64,000 bases of DNA from Flavobacterium cerinum. Its GTDB lineage: Bacteria; Bacteroidota; Bacteroidia; Flavobacteriales; Flavobacteriaceae. Shown in pieces: positions 43,531 through 55,200 of this stretch; position 1 is the stretch's first letter, and each line of letters begins with the position of its first letter. Made by a program: the position numbers and the translations under genes. The stretch spans positions 930,001 through 994,000 of the forward strand of contig NZ_CP101751.1 in assembly GCF_024496085.1 (NCBI RefSeq). The letters run 5' to 3'. Below the pieces are notes generated by a model, which worked only from the letters and a program-made list of their open reading frames with translations, made no database searches and was not told the origin of the DNA.

Positions 43531-44493
43531 TTATTTATTTCGATGTAAAAGCGGCAATAACAAAAAGGAAAGTAATCCCATTAAAATTATCAGTCCGGTC
43601 TGGGAAGTCCAAAGAATCCACCCGAAAGTTGTGCCGGCTGTTTCCGGTACTGAATATAGTAGTAAAATTTCGGAAATCAATAACGGAAAAGCACCGAAAC
43701 CTCCGTTGGTAAAACTAATGGCAAGACTACCGACAACAAAGGCTGTTACGACTACTCCAAAACCGATCGTACTGGTTTCTTTTATGGCAAAAATGGCAAA
43801 ATAAAAAGTGAGCACATAGCCAATCCAGATAAGAGCAGTATAAGCTAAAAAAGCCCATTTATTCGGCATTTGGAATACGCTTAGTACACCTTCAATCAGG
43901 CCGGATATTTTTTGCTTGATGATTAGAATCGGTTTCCATTTGGAATAGAGAAACAATAAGGTTATAATAATCAATCCGGCAACTCCGGTCACACCCAACA
44001 TAATTAGTTTTTGAACCGGGATTTTTTGAGTCAGGAAGGTTTTTAAATAATCAAATTGTAATAATAAAGCGGTAACCATTAAGGCAAGAAGGATAACCAG
44101 ATCGATTACTCTTTCTGCAATGATAGATCCGAAAGCTTTGTCAAACGGAACGTTGTTGTATTTTTTGACAACCAAAGCACGGGAAACCTCGCCGGATCTC
44201 GGGATCGTCAGGTTCATCAGGTAGCCGATACAAACGGCTGCAAGATTGGTTTTGAAAGGCGAAAAATAGCCCATGTGCTCCAGACTGTAACGCCAGCGAT
44301 AGCCTCTGGCAACCAGACTTACTAATGAGAAAAATGTTGAAATCAGAATATAGTTGTAGTTTGCATTTCTGAAATAGCTTTTCATTTCGTCCAATTGTTC
44401 CGGTGTGAACTTATTGAATGCATAATAAACTAAAAAAACTCCCAACAGAAGTGGGAGTACGATACTGATAATTTTTTTAAATTTCTCTTTCAA
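43531..44493 (-). CDS. Lysylphosphatidylglycerol synthase/UPF0104 family flippase-like membrane protein
   Basis: 320 residues with about eight membrane helices, ISIVLPLLLGVFLVYYAF first and LILMGLLSFLLLPLLH last. The UPF0104/AglD signature is present: SLVARGYRWRYSLE, GYLMNLTIPRSGEVSRALVVKKYNNVPFDKAFGSIIAERVIDL and VVGSLAISFTNGGFGAFPLLI. Members flip or synthesise modified lipids; the substrate here is unknown. It lies between panD and the esterase-like gene with tight spacing (5 nt after panD), so it belongs to the panC run. Confidence 0.88.
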   Translation of the reverse strand: MKEKFKKIISIVLPLLLGVFLVYYAFNKFTPEQLDEMKSYFRNANYNYILISTFFSLVSLVARGYRWRYSLEHMGYFSPFKTNLAAVCIGYLMNLTIPRSGEVSRALVVKKYNNVPFDKAFGSIIAERVIDLVILLALMVTALLLQFDYLKTFLTQKIPVQKLIMLGVTGVAGLIIITLLFLYSKWKPILIIKQKISGLIEGVLSVFQMPNKWAFLAYTALIWIGYVLTFYFAIFAIKETSTIGFGVVVTAFVVGSLAISFTNGGFGAFPLLISEILLLYSVPETAGTTFGWILWTSQTGLIILMGLLSFLLLPLLHRNK

Positions 44494-44498
44494 AAGGA

Positions 44499-44849
44499 TT
44501 AGGTTAACGAGTTGTCATTTTCATTCGGGAAAATGATTGAAGGCTTGAATTCTTTGGCCTCTTCTGTAGAAATAATGCCGTATGAAATGATAATGATGAT
44601 GTCTCCTTTGTGAACCTTTCGAGCCGCAGGGCCGTTAAGGGTTATCTCGCCGCTGTTTCGCGGTCCGGGAATAGCGTAGGTCTCCAGTCGTTCCCCATTG
44701 TTGATGTTTACAATAGAGACTTTCTCTCCTTCAAAAATGTTCGAAGCTTCCATTAAAGCTACGTCAATCGTGATACTTCCGATGTAATTTAGATCGGCTC
44801 CAGTCACCTTTACACGGTGAATCTTGGACTTAACAACTTGAATTTGCAT
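44499..44849 (-). CDS. panD: Aspartate 1-decarboxylase
   Basis: 116 residues, normal length. The self-cleavage site is in NYIGSITID, Gly24-Ser25, giving the pyruvoyl group on Ser25. [29 protein letters not shown] covers the active-site face. It makes beta-alanine from aspartate for pantothenate. panC is 13 nt upstream, so both enzymes of the beta-alanine branch are together; panB is not in the window. Confidence 0.96.
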   Translation of the reverse strand: MQIQVVKSKIHRVKVTGADLNYIGSITIDVALMEASNIFEGEKVSIVNINNGERLETYAIPGPRNSGEITLNGPAARKVHKGDIIIIISYGIISTEEAKEFKPSIIFPNENDNSLT

Positions 44850-44862
44850 GGTGCAAAGGTAA

Positions 44863-45711
44863 TTAATTTAGTGCAATATTGTCAATCAATCTGATATTGT
44901 TTATGTAAACCGCGATAAAGCCCCTGTATTTTTTGTCGCTGCTTTTGCGCTTTGCGGTTATAAGCGTGGCTTCATCGGCAATTTCAAAATATTCGAGTTG
45001 GAAAGCTGGATGTTTAGCAAATGTCCGGATAACGTAATCAGATACTTCGTTAGCCGATTGTGTGCTGAATTTTTGTTTGGCTTCCAGTAAAATCTTGTAA
45101 ATAAGAGATGCTTCTTCCCGGGCTTCAGTGCTAAGGCGTTCGTTACGGGAACTCATTGCTAATCCGTTTGCTTCGCGGTGAATTGGGCATCCTACAACAG
45201 TTACGGGAATATGATATTTTTCTACCAGTTTTTTTACAATCTGCAATTGCTGAAAATCTTTTTCGCCAAAATAAGCGTTGGTAGGCATTACAATTTCAAA
45301 CAACTTTTTTACAATAGTACCGACACCATCAAAATGACCCGGGCGATGCGCTCCTTCCATTTGGAATTCAAGACCGTCATATTCAAAAGGACTTGATGTG
45401 GTGTTTCCTTCGTAAATGTCATCTACCGTAGGAGCGAAGATGATAATGTCTTCGGATACGGTTCGGACTTTCTCGATGTCAAGATCCACATGACGCGGAT
45501 ATTTTTCAAGATCTTCAGCATTGTTAAACTGGGTAGGGTTTACAAATATGCTGATAACGGTAATCTGATTTTCAGAACAGGATTTACTTAATAAAGAAAG
45601 GTGTCCCTGGTGTAATGCGCCCATGGTCGGAACAAGTCCGATCGTTTTTTTAGTAGTGCCGATTTGCGTTAAATGTTGCGCTAAATCTGCTTTTTTGGCA
45701 AAAACAAACAT
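44863..45711 (-). CDS. panC: Pantothenate synthetase
   Basis: 282 residues. It has the HIGH-like signature [26 protein letters not shown] strand ([20 protein letters not shown]), [28 protein letters not shown] and MSSRNERLS. It joins pantoate and beta-alanine with ATP. It is the first gene of the minus-strand run panC-panD-flippase-esterase-radA and faces a divergent plus-strand gene across 106 nt that holds promoter elements for both. Confidence 0.96.
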   Translation of the reverse strand: MFVFAKKADLAQHLTQIGTTKKTIGLVPTMGALHQGHLSLLSKSCSENQITVISIFVNPTQFNNAEDLEKYPRHVDLDIEKVRTVSEDIIIFAPTVDDIYEGNTTSSPFEYDGLEFQMEGAHRPGHFDGVGTIVKKLFEIVMPTNAYFGEKDFQQLQIVKKLVEKYHIPVTVVGCPIHREANGLAMSSRNERLSTEAREEASLIYKILLEAKQKFSTQSANEVSDYVIRTFAKHPAFQLEYFEIADEATLITAKRKSSDKKYRGFIAVYINNIRLIDNIALN

Positions 45712-45734
45712 TTGCTTTAGATTTAAATTGGGTG

Positions 45735-45742
45735 CAAAATTA
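45735..45742 (-). promoter_or_regulatory. panC -7 element
   Basis: TAATTTTG on the minus strand (plus 45735-45742), fitting TAnnTTTG, ends 23 nt before the panC start. Confidence 0.5.
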
Positions 45743-45747
45743 CTATT

Positions 45748-45781
45748 TTGTCAAACAACTGCATAAAATTTTGTAATTTTG
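45748..45781 (+). promoter_or_regulatory. Promoter of the divergent GT5 gene
   Basis: TTG (45748-45750) and TAATTTTG (45774-45781) are 23 nt apart, 36 nt before the ATG; this uses the same -7 octamer as panC in the opposite direction, 31 nt away. Confidence 0.55.
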
Positions 45782-45817
45782 CATGTTTTTTATATCCAAT
45801 AAATAAATTTTAGTGCA

Positions 45818-46624
45818 ATGAATGATAAGAGGATATTGTATGTATCATCTGAAGTGGTGCCGTACTTGGCTGAAAATGAGGTTTCTTTAATGTCTTACGA
45901 CGTGCCGAAAATGATTAACGATCAAGGTGGACAAATTAGGATTTTTATGCCTCGTTATGGAAATATAAATGAGCGCAGGCACCAATTGCATGAAGTTATC
46001 CGCTTGTCAGGAATGAATTTAGTGGTAAATGACATGGATATGCCGCTTATTATTAAAGTGGCTTCGATACCAAAAGAGCGTATTCAGGTTTATTTTATCG
46101 ATAATGATGAATATTTTAAACGTAAAGCTACTTTTTCTGACGAAGATGGTGTGCTGTATCCGGATAACGATGAGCGTTCTATCTTTTTTGCGAAAGGAGT
46201 TGTTGAAACCGTTAAAAAATTAAACTGGGTACCGGATATCATTCATGTTCACGGTTGGTTAGCGGGGATGCTTCCTGTTTATATGAAACATTACTATAAA
46301 GATGAAGCGTTGTTTGCTGATACCAAAATTGTAACGTCTGTTTATTCACAGTCTTTTGACGGAACGTTAGATCCGGAAATGATGAAAAAAGTGGCTTTCG
46401 ATGAAATCCCGGATGCATCAATTACTGATCTGGAAATTCCTAACTATGAGAATGTTATGAAAGTCAGTATTCTACATTCCGATGCTGTAATCATAGCGTC
46501 TGAAGACTTGTCTCCAAGTTTAACAAAATTTATAGAAACATCAGGTAAACCTTTTTTACCTTTCGTGCCGAAAGATGCTTTTGCTGAAGCATATACTAAT
46601 TTCTATAAAAATCAAGTTATATAA
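45818..46624 (+). CDS. Glycogen/starch synthase N-terminal-domain protein
   Basis: 268 residues resembling only the N-terminal GT5 domain of glycogen synthase: ILYVSSEVVPYLAENEVSLM, IRIFMPRYGNINERRHQLHE, DDERSIFFAKGVVETVKKLNW and PDIIHVHGWLAGMLPVYM. The ADP-glucose-binding C-terminal domain is missing, so this is not a full synthase (about 480 residues). The usual KTGG substrate motif near the N-terminus is replaced by ENEV. It is a stand-alone conserved-looking protein of unknown role next to panC, with a promoter of its own. Confidence 0.75.
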   Translation: MNDKRILYVSSEVVPYLAENEVSLMSYDVPKMINDQGGQIRIFMPRYGNINERRHQLHEVIRLSGMNLVVNDMDMPLIIKVASIPKERIQVYFIDNDEYFKRKATFSDEDGVLYPDNDERSIFFAKGVVETVKKLNWVPDIIHVHGWLAGMLPVYMKHYYKDEALFADTKIVTSVYSQSFDGTLDPEMMKKVAFDEIPDASITDLEIPNYENVMKVSILHSDAVIIASEDLSPSLTKFIETSGKPFLPFVPKDAFAEAYTNFYKNQVI

Positions 46625-46648
46625 TCATTCTTTGATCTAAAAATAAAT

Positions 46649-48268
46649 ATGAATAGGATTTCATTGTTACAAAAATTGCTTCTGTCTTTTACAACGGTTT
46701 TGTTGCTTTCCTGCGATAAAGATTTTAATACTATCGGTTCGGATCTTGTCGGGGAAGAAAATTACAACATAGAAAAATACGTAGGGCAGACATTGGCAGC
46801 CTATAATAAAGCTACCGGAGGCGTTCAGGCGAATAACCTGCCGGTTAATATTTTAGGGATAATGAATAATGCTACTTTCGGTGAAACCAAAGCGCATTTT
46901 GTAACAGAAGTACAATTGGCTTCGGCGGCTCCGACAATCGGTGAGCATCCGGTGATTGATTCCGTATGGGTGTATGTGCCGTATTTTTCAACGCAAACCG
47001 GAACAGATGAAAACGGAGTTCGTTTGTATGAACTGGATTCGGTTTACGGAAAAGATGCGAAGTTTAAACTGAAAGTGTACGAATCAAAATACCAGTTGAG
47101 AACTTTTGATCCGAATAACGGAGGGGCAGCTCAGAAATATTTTACAGATGAGAAAAATCTGGTTGAGACCAATAGAGGGACACAGCAATTAAACAACGGA
47201 CCGGCTAATCAGAATAATGAATTTTATTTTAATAATCTGGAAACGATTCTGTATAAATTGAATGCTGACGGGGATTATCTGAATAGCTCCGGACAAGTTA
47301 TTGATAATGATGATATTGCTAACCGCGTTGTTTTGGAGCGTTTTACGCCTGGAATGTGGTTAGATTTGGATAAAACGTTTTTCCAGAATAAAATTTTAAA
47401 TGCTACTTCTGATAAGTTGTTAAATAACAATGCTTTTAAAGAGTATTTTAAAGGGCTTTATTTTCAGGTAGAAGGAATCGAAGGGCAGGCTTCTATGGCA
47501 ATGTTGGATTTCTCAAAAGCAAAGATTAATATTCGTTATAAAGCAGATGGTACAGCTGATCCGTCCTCGCGTGTTCGAAAAACATTGGTGCTGAATTTAA
47601 CCGGAACTAATATTAACTTCCTGGAAAGTAGTTATGCATTACCAAGTGAATCGGGTGAAGATCGTCTTTACTTAAAAGGCGGACAAGGTTCTATTTCGTA
47701 TATCGATTTATTTAATGCTACAGAATTGGAAAACCTTCGTGCTGAAGTTGCTGCAAAAAAATGGTTAATCAATGAAGCGAATCTAACGTTTTATGTGGAT
47801 AAGCAAGCGATGCAGAATGTGGCTTATGAACCACAGCGTATTTACTTGTACGACATTAAGAACAACAAAGTTTTAACGGATTATAATTATGACGTAACAA
47901 CGAATTCGATGTATCCGAAATTAAGTAAAGTCTTGTTGGGTGGATTAGTTGAGCGTGAAACAACCGGAGATAAAAAAGCAATCAAATACAAAATAAGGTT
48001 GACGCAGTATGTGAACAATCTGGTTAAAAAGGATTCTAATAATGTTAGAGTAGGATTGGTGGTGATGGAAGATATTAATAACGTACAGAGTGCTTATTTT
48101 AAAACCCCGTTTACAATGACGGATCCTAAAAATGCATCGTATAACGTAAAACTGCTGCCGGTAGGTTCGGTTGTTAATCCGTTAGGCGTTGTGTTGCACG
48201 GAACAAATAGTTCTGATGTGGATAAAAGATTGAAGTTAGAGATTTATTATACTAAACCGAAAGAATAA
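46649..48268 (+). CDS. DUF4270 lipoprotein
   Basis: 539 residues with a lipoprotein signal (FTTVLLLSC, Cys ~24) followed by DKDFNTIGSDLVGEENYN, the recognisable DUF4270 start, and beta-rich sequence with VDSVWVYVPYFS-type strands and a C-terminal LPVGSVVNPLGVVLHG. Function unknown; an outer-membrane-associated location is likely. glmS follows after 3 nt, so the two probably share a transcript. Confidence 0.85.
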   Translation: MNRISLLQKLLLSFTTVLLLSCDKDFNTIGSDLVGEENYNIEKYVGQTLAAYNKATGGVQANNLPVNILGIMNNATFGETKAHFVTEVQLASAAPTIGEHPVIDSVWVYVPYFSTQTGTDENGVRLYELDSVYGKDAKFKLKVYESKYQLRTFDPNNGGAAQKYFTDEKNLVETNRGTQQLNNGPANQNNEFYFNNLETILYKLNADGDYLNSSGQVIDNDDIANRVVLERFTPGMWLDLDKTFFQNKILNATSDKLLNNNAFKEYFKGLYFQVEGIEGQASMAMLDFSKAKINIRYKADGTADPSSRVRKTLVLNLTGTNINFLESSYALPSESGEDRLYLKGGQGSISYIDLFNATELENLRAEVAAKKWLINEANLTFYVDKQAMQNVAYEPQRIYLYDIKNNKVLTDYNYDVTTNSMYPKLSKVLLGGLVERETTGDKKAIKYKIRLTQYVNNLVKKDSNNVRVGLVVMEDINNVQSAYFKTPFTMTDPKNASYNVKLLPVGSVVNPLGVVLHGTNSSDVDKRLKLEIYYTKPKE

Positions 48269-48271
48269 TTT

Positions 48272-50119
48272 ATGTGTGGTATTGTAGGTTATGTGGGTCA
48301 CAGAGATGCTTATCCTGTGATTGTAAAAGGTCTTAAAAGACTGGAATATAGAGGTTATGATAGTGCTGGTGTTGTATTGTGGGATGGTGAAGAATTAAAG
48401 CTGTCAAAAACCAAAGGAAAAGTAACGGATTTAGAAGCTCGTGTAGCGTCTGAAATAACAACTAACGGAACAATTGGGATGGGGCATACACGTTGGGCAA
48501 CACATGGTGTACCTAATGATGTGAACTCGCATCCGCACGTTTCAAATTCAGGTGATCTTGTAATTATTCATAATGGAATTATCGAAAATTACGAGCCGCT
48601 TAAAAAAGAATTAATCAATAGAGGGTATACGTTTAAATCGGATACCGATACGGAAGTATTGGTTAACCTTATTGAGGATGTTCAAAAACAGGAAAATTTA
48701 AAATTAGGAAAAGCAGTTCAGAAAGCGCTTAACCAAGTGGTGGGAGCTTATGCGATTGCTGTTTTTGATAGAAAAAAACCGAATGAAATTGTGGTAGCTC
48801 GTTTGGGTAGCCCGTTAGCAATCGGAATCGGAGAAGGGGAATATTTTATTGCTTCTGATGCTTCTCCTTTTATTGAATATACAAGCAATGCTATTTATCT
48901 GGAAGATGAAGAAATGGCAATTGTGCGTTTGGATAAGCCAATGAAGGTTCGTAAAATAAAAGACGATACTTTAGTTGATCCGTATATTCAGCAACTTCAG
49001 GTAAACCTGGAGCAAATTGAAAAAGGCGGCTATGAACACTTTATGTTAAAGGAGATTTACGAGCAGCCGAATGTAATTAAAGATACTTACAGAGGACGTT
49101 TGCTGGCGAATAAAGGAATTATTCAAATGGCAGGCGTTGAAGATAATCTGGAAAAATTCCTGAATGCCAACCGTATTCTTATCATTGCCTGCGGAACCTC
49201 ATGGCATGCAGGATTAGTGGCGGAATATGTATTGGAAGAGTTTGCGAGAATTCCGGTGGAAGTAGAATATGCTTCGGAATTTCGTTATAGAAACCCGATC
49301 ATTTATCCGAATGATGTGGTAATTGCAATCTCACAGTCGGGAGAAACAGCTGATACGTTAGCTGCGATTAAACTGGCAAAAGAAAAAGGAGCTTTTGTAT
49401 TTGGTGTGTGTAATGTGGTAGGTTCGTCTATTTCCCGTGAAACACATGCCGGTGCTTATACGCATGCCGGACCTGAAATTGGTGTGGCTTCTACGAAAGC
49501 TTTTACGACTCAAATAACTATTCTGACGTTAATTGCGTTGCGTTTAGCGAAAGCAAAAGGAACAATGAATAATTCGGATTACCAACGTTATTTGTTGGAA
49601 TTGGAATTAATTCCGGAAAAAGTAGAAGAAGCATTGGCTACAAATGATATTGCCAAAACGATTGCTCAGATTTATAAAGATGCGCCGAATTGTCTTTATC
49701 TTGGAAGAGGGTATAATTTCCCGGTAGCATTAGAAGGAGCATTGAAGTTAAAAGAAATTTCTTATATCCATGCTGAAGGGTATCCTGCGGCAGAGATGAA
49801 ACACGGTCCGATTGCATTAATTGATGAGCAAATGCCGGTTGTGGTTATCGCGCCGAAACAAAATCACTATGATAAGGTGGTAAGTAATGTTCAGGAAATC
49901 AAAGCCAGAAGCGGAAAAATTATCGCTGTGGTAACCAAAGGTGATACTCAGGTTAAGGAATTGGCAGATCATATTATTGAAGTTCCGGATACGGCTGAAG
50001 CATTGACGCCGTTGTTGACGACAATTCCGTTGCAGTTGTTATCGTATCATATTGCGGTAATGCGCGGATGTAATGTCGATCAGCCTAGAAACCTGGCGAA
50101 ATCAGTTACGGTAGAATAA
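48272..50119 (+). CDS. glmS: Glucosamine--fructose-6-phosphate aminotransferase (isomerizing)
   Basis: 615 residues, full length. The N-terminal class II glutamine amidotransferase starts MCGIVGYVGHRDA (catalytic Cys exposed after Met removal), with RLEYRGYDSAGV and GHTRWATHG. Two SIS domains follow (ISQSGETADTLAAI; SYIHAEGYPAAEMKHGPIAL) and the end PRNLAKSVTVE. It makes glucosamine-6-phosphate for peptidoglycan and LPS precursors. No glmS ribozyme-like sequence is seen upstream (only 3 nt separate it from the DUF4270 gene). Confidence 0.97.
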   Translation: MCGIVGYVGHRDAYPVIVKGLKRLEYRGYDSAGVVLWDGEELKLSKTKGKVTDLEARVASEITTNGTIGMGHTRWATHGVPNDVNSHPHVSNSGDLVIIHNGIIENYEPLKKELINRGYTFKSDTDTEVLVNLIEDVQKQENLKLGKAVQKALNQVVGAYAIAVFDRKKPNEIVVARLGSPLAIGIGEGEYFIASDASPFIEYTSNAIYLEDEEMAIVRLDKPMKVRKIKDDTLVDPYIQQLQVNLEQIEKGGYEHFMLKEIYEQPNVIKDTYRGRLLANKGIIQMAGVEDNLEKFLNANRILIIACGTSWHAGLVAEYVLEEFARIPVEVEYASEFRYRNPIIYPNDVVIAISQSGETADTLAAIKLAKEKGAFVFGVCNVVGSSISRETHAGAYTHAGPEIGVASTKAFTTQITILTLIALRLAKAKGTMNNSDYQRYLLELELIPEKVEEALATNDIAKTIAQIYKDAPNCLYLGRGYNFPVALEGALKLKEISYIHAEGYPAAEMKHGPIALIDEQMPVVVIAPKQNHYDKVVSNVQEIKARSGKIIAVVTKGDTQVKELADHIIEVPDTAEALTPLLTTIPLQLLSYHIAVMRGCNVDQPRNLAKSVTVE

Positions 50120-50178
50120 GTTATAAAAGCGGATTTTTCGGAATTCGCTTTTTTATTATAAAAAATTCAGAAATTAAA

Positions 50179-50210
50179 TTGCAAAATTAGCATATAAAAA
50201 ACTATCTTTG
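50179..50210 (+). promoter_or_regulatory. Promoter of atpD-atpC
   Basis: TTG (50179-50181) and TATCTTTG (50203-50210) are 21 nt apart, about 60 nt before the atpD ATG; a good match to the Bacteroidota consensus. Confidence 0.7.
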
Positions 50211-50268
50211 CGCTCTGAAAAAAGAGGTTTTTTCAAGAAACGTAAATAGCTGTTTAATAAATACATAA

Positions 50269-51783
<1,515 letters not shown>

Positions 51784-51835
51784 TTAATTCGTTCAATTGA
51801 AAAGTTCAATTGCATAATATCAATTAATAAAAAAT

Positions 51836-52117
51836 ATGATTGTAGAAATAGTTTCACCGGAAGCCACTTTATTCAAAGGAGAAGTTACTTCTGTAGCTGT
51901 TCCGGGAGTAAATGGTGAGTTCCAGATGTTGAATAATCACGCGCCAATCGTTTCTTTATTAGCTAAAGGAAATGTGAAAATTGTTGGTTCAGGATTGAAA
52001 ATTGCAAAAGAATTTGCAGCTAAATTCAACAAAATTAACGAGCAAACTTATTGGTTGCCGATTAATTCCGGAACTGTAGAAATGAATGACAATAAAATTA
52101 TTGTTTTAGCAGACTAA
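51836..52117 (+). CDS. atpC: ATP synthase F1 epsilon subunit
   Basis: 93 residues: the beta-sandwich N-terminal domain (MIVEIVSPEATLFKGEVTSVAVPGVNGEFQMLNNHAPIVSLLAKG) is present but the C-terminal helical hairpin is missing. Short epsilon subunits like this are known in Bacteroidota. It completes the rotor stalk and may be less able to inhibit ATP hydrolysis. It follows atpD by 52 nt and ends at a strong terminator. Confidence 0.9.
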   Translation: MIVEIVSPEATLFKGEVTSVAVPGVNGEFQMLNNHAPIVSLLAKGNVKIVGSGLKIAKEFAAKFNKINEQTYWLPINSGTVEMNDNKIIVLAD

Positions 52118-52132
52118 TACAATGATAGCTAT

Positions 52133-52164
52133 AAAAAAGTCCCGATTTTATCGGGACTTTTTTT
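52133..52164 (+). terminator. atpDC terminator
   Basis: AAAAAAGTCCCGAT and ATCGGGACTTTTTT form a 14-bp stem with a 3-nt loop, ending in a T run, 16 nt after atpC. Confidence 0.85.
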
Positions 52165-52197
52165 GTTTATACCAAACAGGTTTCGAATGTGGAATGA

Positions 52198-52232
52198 TAC
52201 ACCCGACAGGCTTTTAAAACCTGTCGGGTGTA
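52198..52232. repeat. Dispersed-type palindromic repeat
   Basis: TACACCCGACAGG and CCTGTCGGGTGTA form a perfect 13-bp stem with a 9-nt loop (CTTTTAAAA) between atpC and the convergent peptidase. It is not needed as a second atpDC terminator and lacks a T run on the plus side; I recall similar elements as repeats in flavobacterial genomes. Confidence 0.65.
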
Positions 52233-52236
52233 CTAT

Positions 52237-55200
52237 TTATCGGATCACAATCTTCTGTGTTTCCTGTCTTTCTCCGTTTTTAACCGTTACCAGATAAATG
52301 CCGGATTGTGCATTTTGTAGCTGAATCGATTCGTTAAAGTTTACGGTCGATTGAAAGCTTTGGTTGTAAATACGTCGTCCGCTGATATCAAAAACAGTAA
52401 TTTCGGTTGCACTACTGCTGTCCGAAGAAAACTGAACATGGAAGGAACCGTTGTTCGGATTCGGATAGAGTATAAAGTTGCTTAATTTGTTTTCAACAGT
52501 GCCTAAAATAGCAGCACTCACAGTGCAAATATTCAGACTCCAACTATTTAATACGCCTCCGTCTTCGTTAAAGGCATCAGATATACGTAAAGTCCAGTTT
52601 CCGGTTGAATTCTGACCGTTAAAAGCGGATAATGCCTGTGTGGGTTGTACGGTGCCTGAAATGCCCGGATTGGTGCCGCAAACTACCGGAATGCCACTGT
52701 CGTCAAATGTAGCAACGATATTCTGAATGTCATTATTGCTACATGGACGAGCGTAAAGCTGAACTTGTGTCCCGGATGGACTGATTAAAGTTGCAGTTAA
52801 GTCGTTTATCCAGGTATGAGATACATTCATCGTGATATTTACATCTGAAATAACGCCTCCTGAAGGAATATTTAGTGATGAGTTGATCGTTGGAGCGCCC
52901 GATGCAGAAATCGTTATAGGAACATTGGTTGAAACACTGGAAGCACAGCTGATTTGTCCGGTTGTAAATTTAAACGGATTGCTGTATGTTCCGATACACG
53001 CACTGTTCTTTGGTAATACGCGCCAGAAATAGTTCGTTGCCTCTGATAATCCGGATACGGTATAACTATTTGTTGCTGATGTGCCGGAGTTGATAATGTT
53101 GCTGAAAGTATTATCGGTGGCAACTTGTATATCATAGGCGTTAGCATTACTATTTGCAGCCCATGTCAAAGTAACGGTTGTGTTTTGTGCAACAGCTTGA
53201 TCAGCAGGTGTGGTTAAAGACAGGGTTCCGAAGTTGGAATTTAGCAGATCCAGGTAAAAATTAGTTGTTTTAGTCGCGGATCCGGATGTTGCGGTAACAG
53301 CTAATGTGTAAAATCCGGGTGTAGCTGCTCCGGTATTCGTAACAGTCATCGTTGTTGTGCCATCTGTAGAAAGACTTGTAGGTGCGAAAGTAACCGTAGT
53401 TCCGGCAGGGTTTCCGCTAACGCTGAATGTAGTATTTCCGGAGAAACCACCTAATGTTTTATAATCGATTGTATAAGATACGTTCGATCCTGTACAGATT
53501 GATTTGTTCTGTTCGCCGGCTACACCGTTAAAAGCAGAAGTAAAAGTTGTGGCAGGCGCGGTAATGGTAAAGTTGGTATTCGATAGGTCATAAAAAATAT
53601 TATCATAACCGCGTACCATAATTCTGTTTTGATTCCCGGGTGTGTTCGGAATAGAAACAATCTCGGATCCGTCATTCGGAACTTTACTGGCAAGTAAGGT
53701 GTTGAATGAAGCGCCACCGTTAGTTGACAGGTAAATGTCTACGTAAGGGGTGTTAACGCCATTAGCGGTAGTTCCGGCAACATCCCATGTTATGTTCTGA
53801 TTGGTTCCGGCTTGCCATGAAACGTTAGTGTTAGGTGCAGTTACAAGGAAAGGTCCGGCAGTTCCGTTTACTGTAACACGCATTAGGTCGGAAGCCGTTT
53901 GTCCGCCACCGGCTTTATTGTCACGTACGGTTAAAGAGAAATTAAGTGTTCGTGCAACAGAAGGGCATACTTCCCAGGTGTTGGCGGTATTTCCGGCTAA
54001 TACAGTAGCTAAAGCAGGCATATAGCGTGTCGGTGAGCTAGTGCCTCGAATAGATCGGAACATCGGACCGTTTACACGAGTTGCTACCGGTGCGGCAGAT
54101 GAGTTCGGGTTTTGAGGATCATTTTGCTCCCAGGTATACGTTAATGCATCACCATCCGGATCGGTTCCGCTTCCGGTTAATATAAAAGCGGTCGACTTTG
54201 GAATTACATAGTCTCTACCGGCATCAGCAGTAGGAGGATTATTTGTAATAGTTGTGATTTGAGCACAGCTGGAGCTTACACCGGTCTTAACATTGTCCAG
54301 AATATCGCGAATATTCACATACGTAAAATAATCGTCACTATTGTTTTGAACATTGGCAGGACATATTCCGGCATAACCCATAATTGTTGAACCTGAACCC
54401 GGTTCTACTTCGGTTAATCCGCTACCTGAACGACAATTAGAGCTACTTTGAGTGTGATAGCCTCCAAATTGATGTCCCATTTCATGGGCTACATAATCAA
54501 TGTCGAAAGCATCACCGGTAGGATTGGACATTCCGGTCATTCCGGTTCCTTTGTGAAAACCGCCGTTTGGATTGCTGCTGGTGCTGCATACACATCCGAT
54601 ACATCCTGCATTTCCGCCTCCTGAAGTGTTAAAATTATGTCCGATATCATAATTAGTAAAACCAATAGCTGCATCAATAGTAATACCGGTGCGTACGTTA
54701 TATTCACCATTCCATGGATCGGCTGTTGTGCTTCCGAAGTAAATCAACAGGTCATTGTTGGCTACGAATACCATAGTGATGGAAAGATCTCTTTCGTAAA
54801 CACCATTAACTCGAGTCATTGTAATCGCCATTTGAGCCTGAATGTTAGCCCGTTTTTGAGCATCTGTTCCGGTTCCGGCAAAAATATTCCCGTACTCTGC
54901 GGTACAGGATTGTGCCAGGCGGTAAGTTCGTAGTTTTTTATCGTCCGTGTTAAGAGCGGTTTCAGAACTTCCTACTCTGTCTTCGGTTAGAGAAGGTAAC
55001 TTGATTCCGTCATCGGTAAGGCAGGAGAAGTCGGAAAAGGCTTTGTGAAGAGCTGCTTTATTGTATACGATGTAGTTTTGACGATCTTCGGTATAAGGAT
55101 CGATAAAAACAGTGCTTTCTTCGCTTGATAAAGTCATACTGTGTAATCCCAATTGCGTTACGGAAAACCGGGCTACAGAAGCGGGATTCTCAACGCCTTG

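Noticed and set aside
42337..45711. panC-radA run as a novel operon
   Set aside because: The order panC-panD-flippase-radA is a familiar flavobacterial arrangement, so only the esterase-like member was kept as a finding.
48240..48275. glmS ribozyme
   Set aside because: Only 3 nt separate the upstream gene from glmS, so there is no room for the ribozyme.
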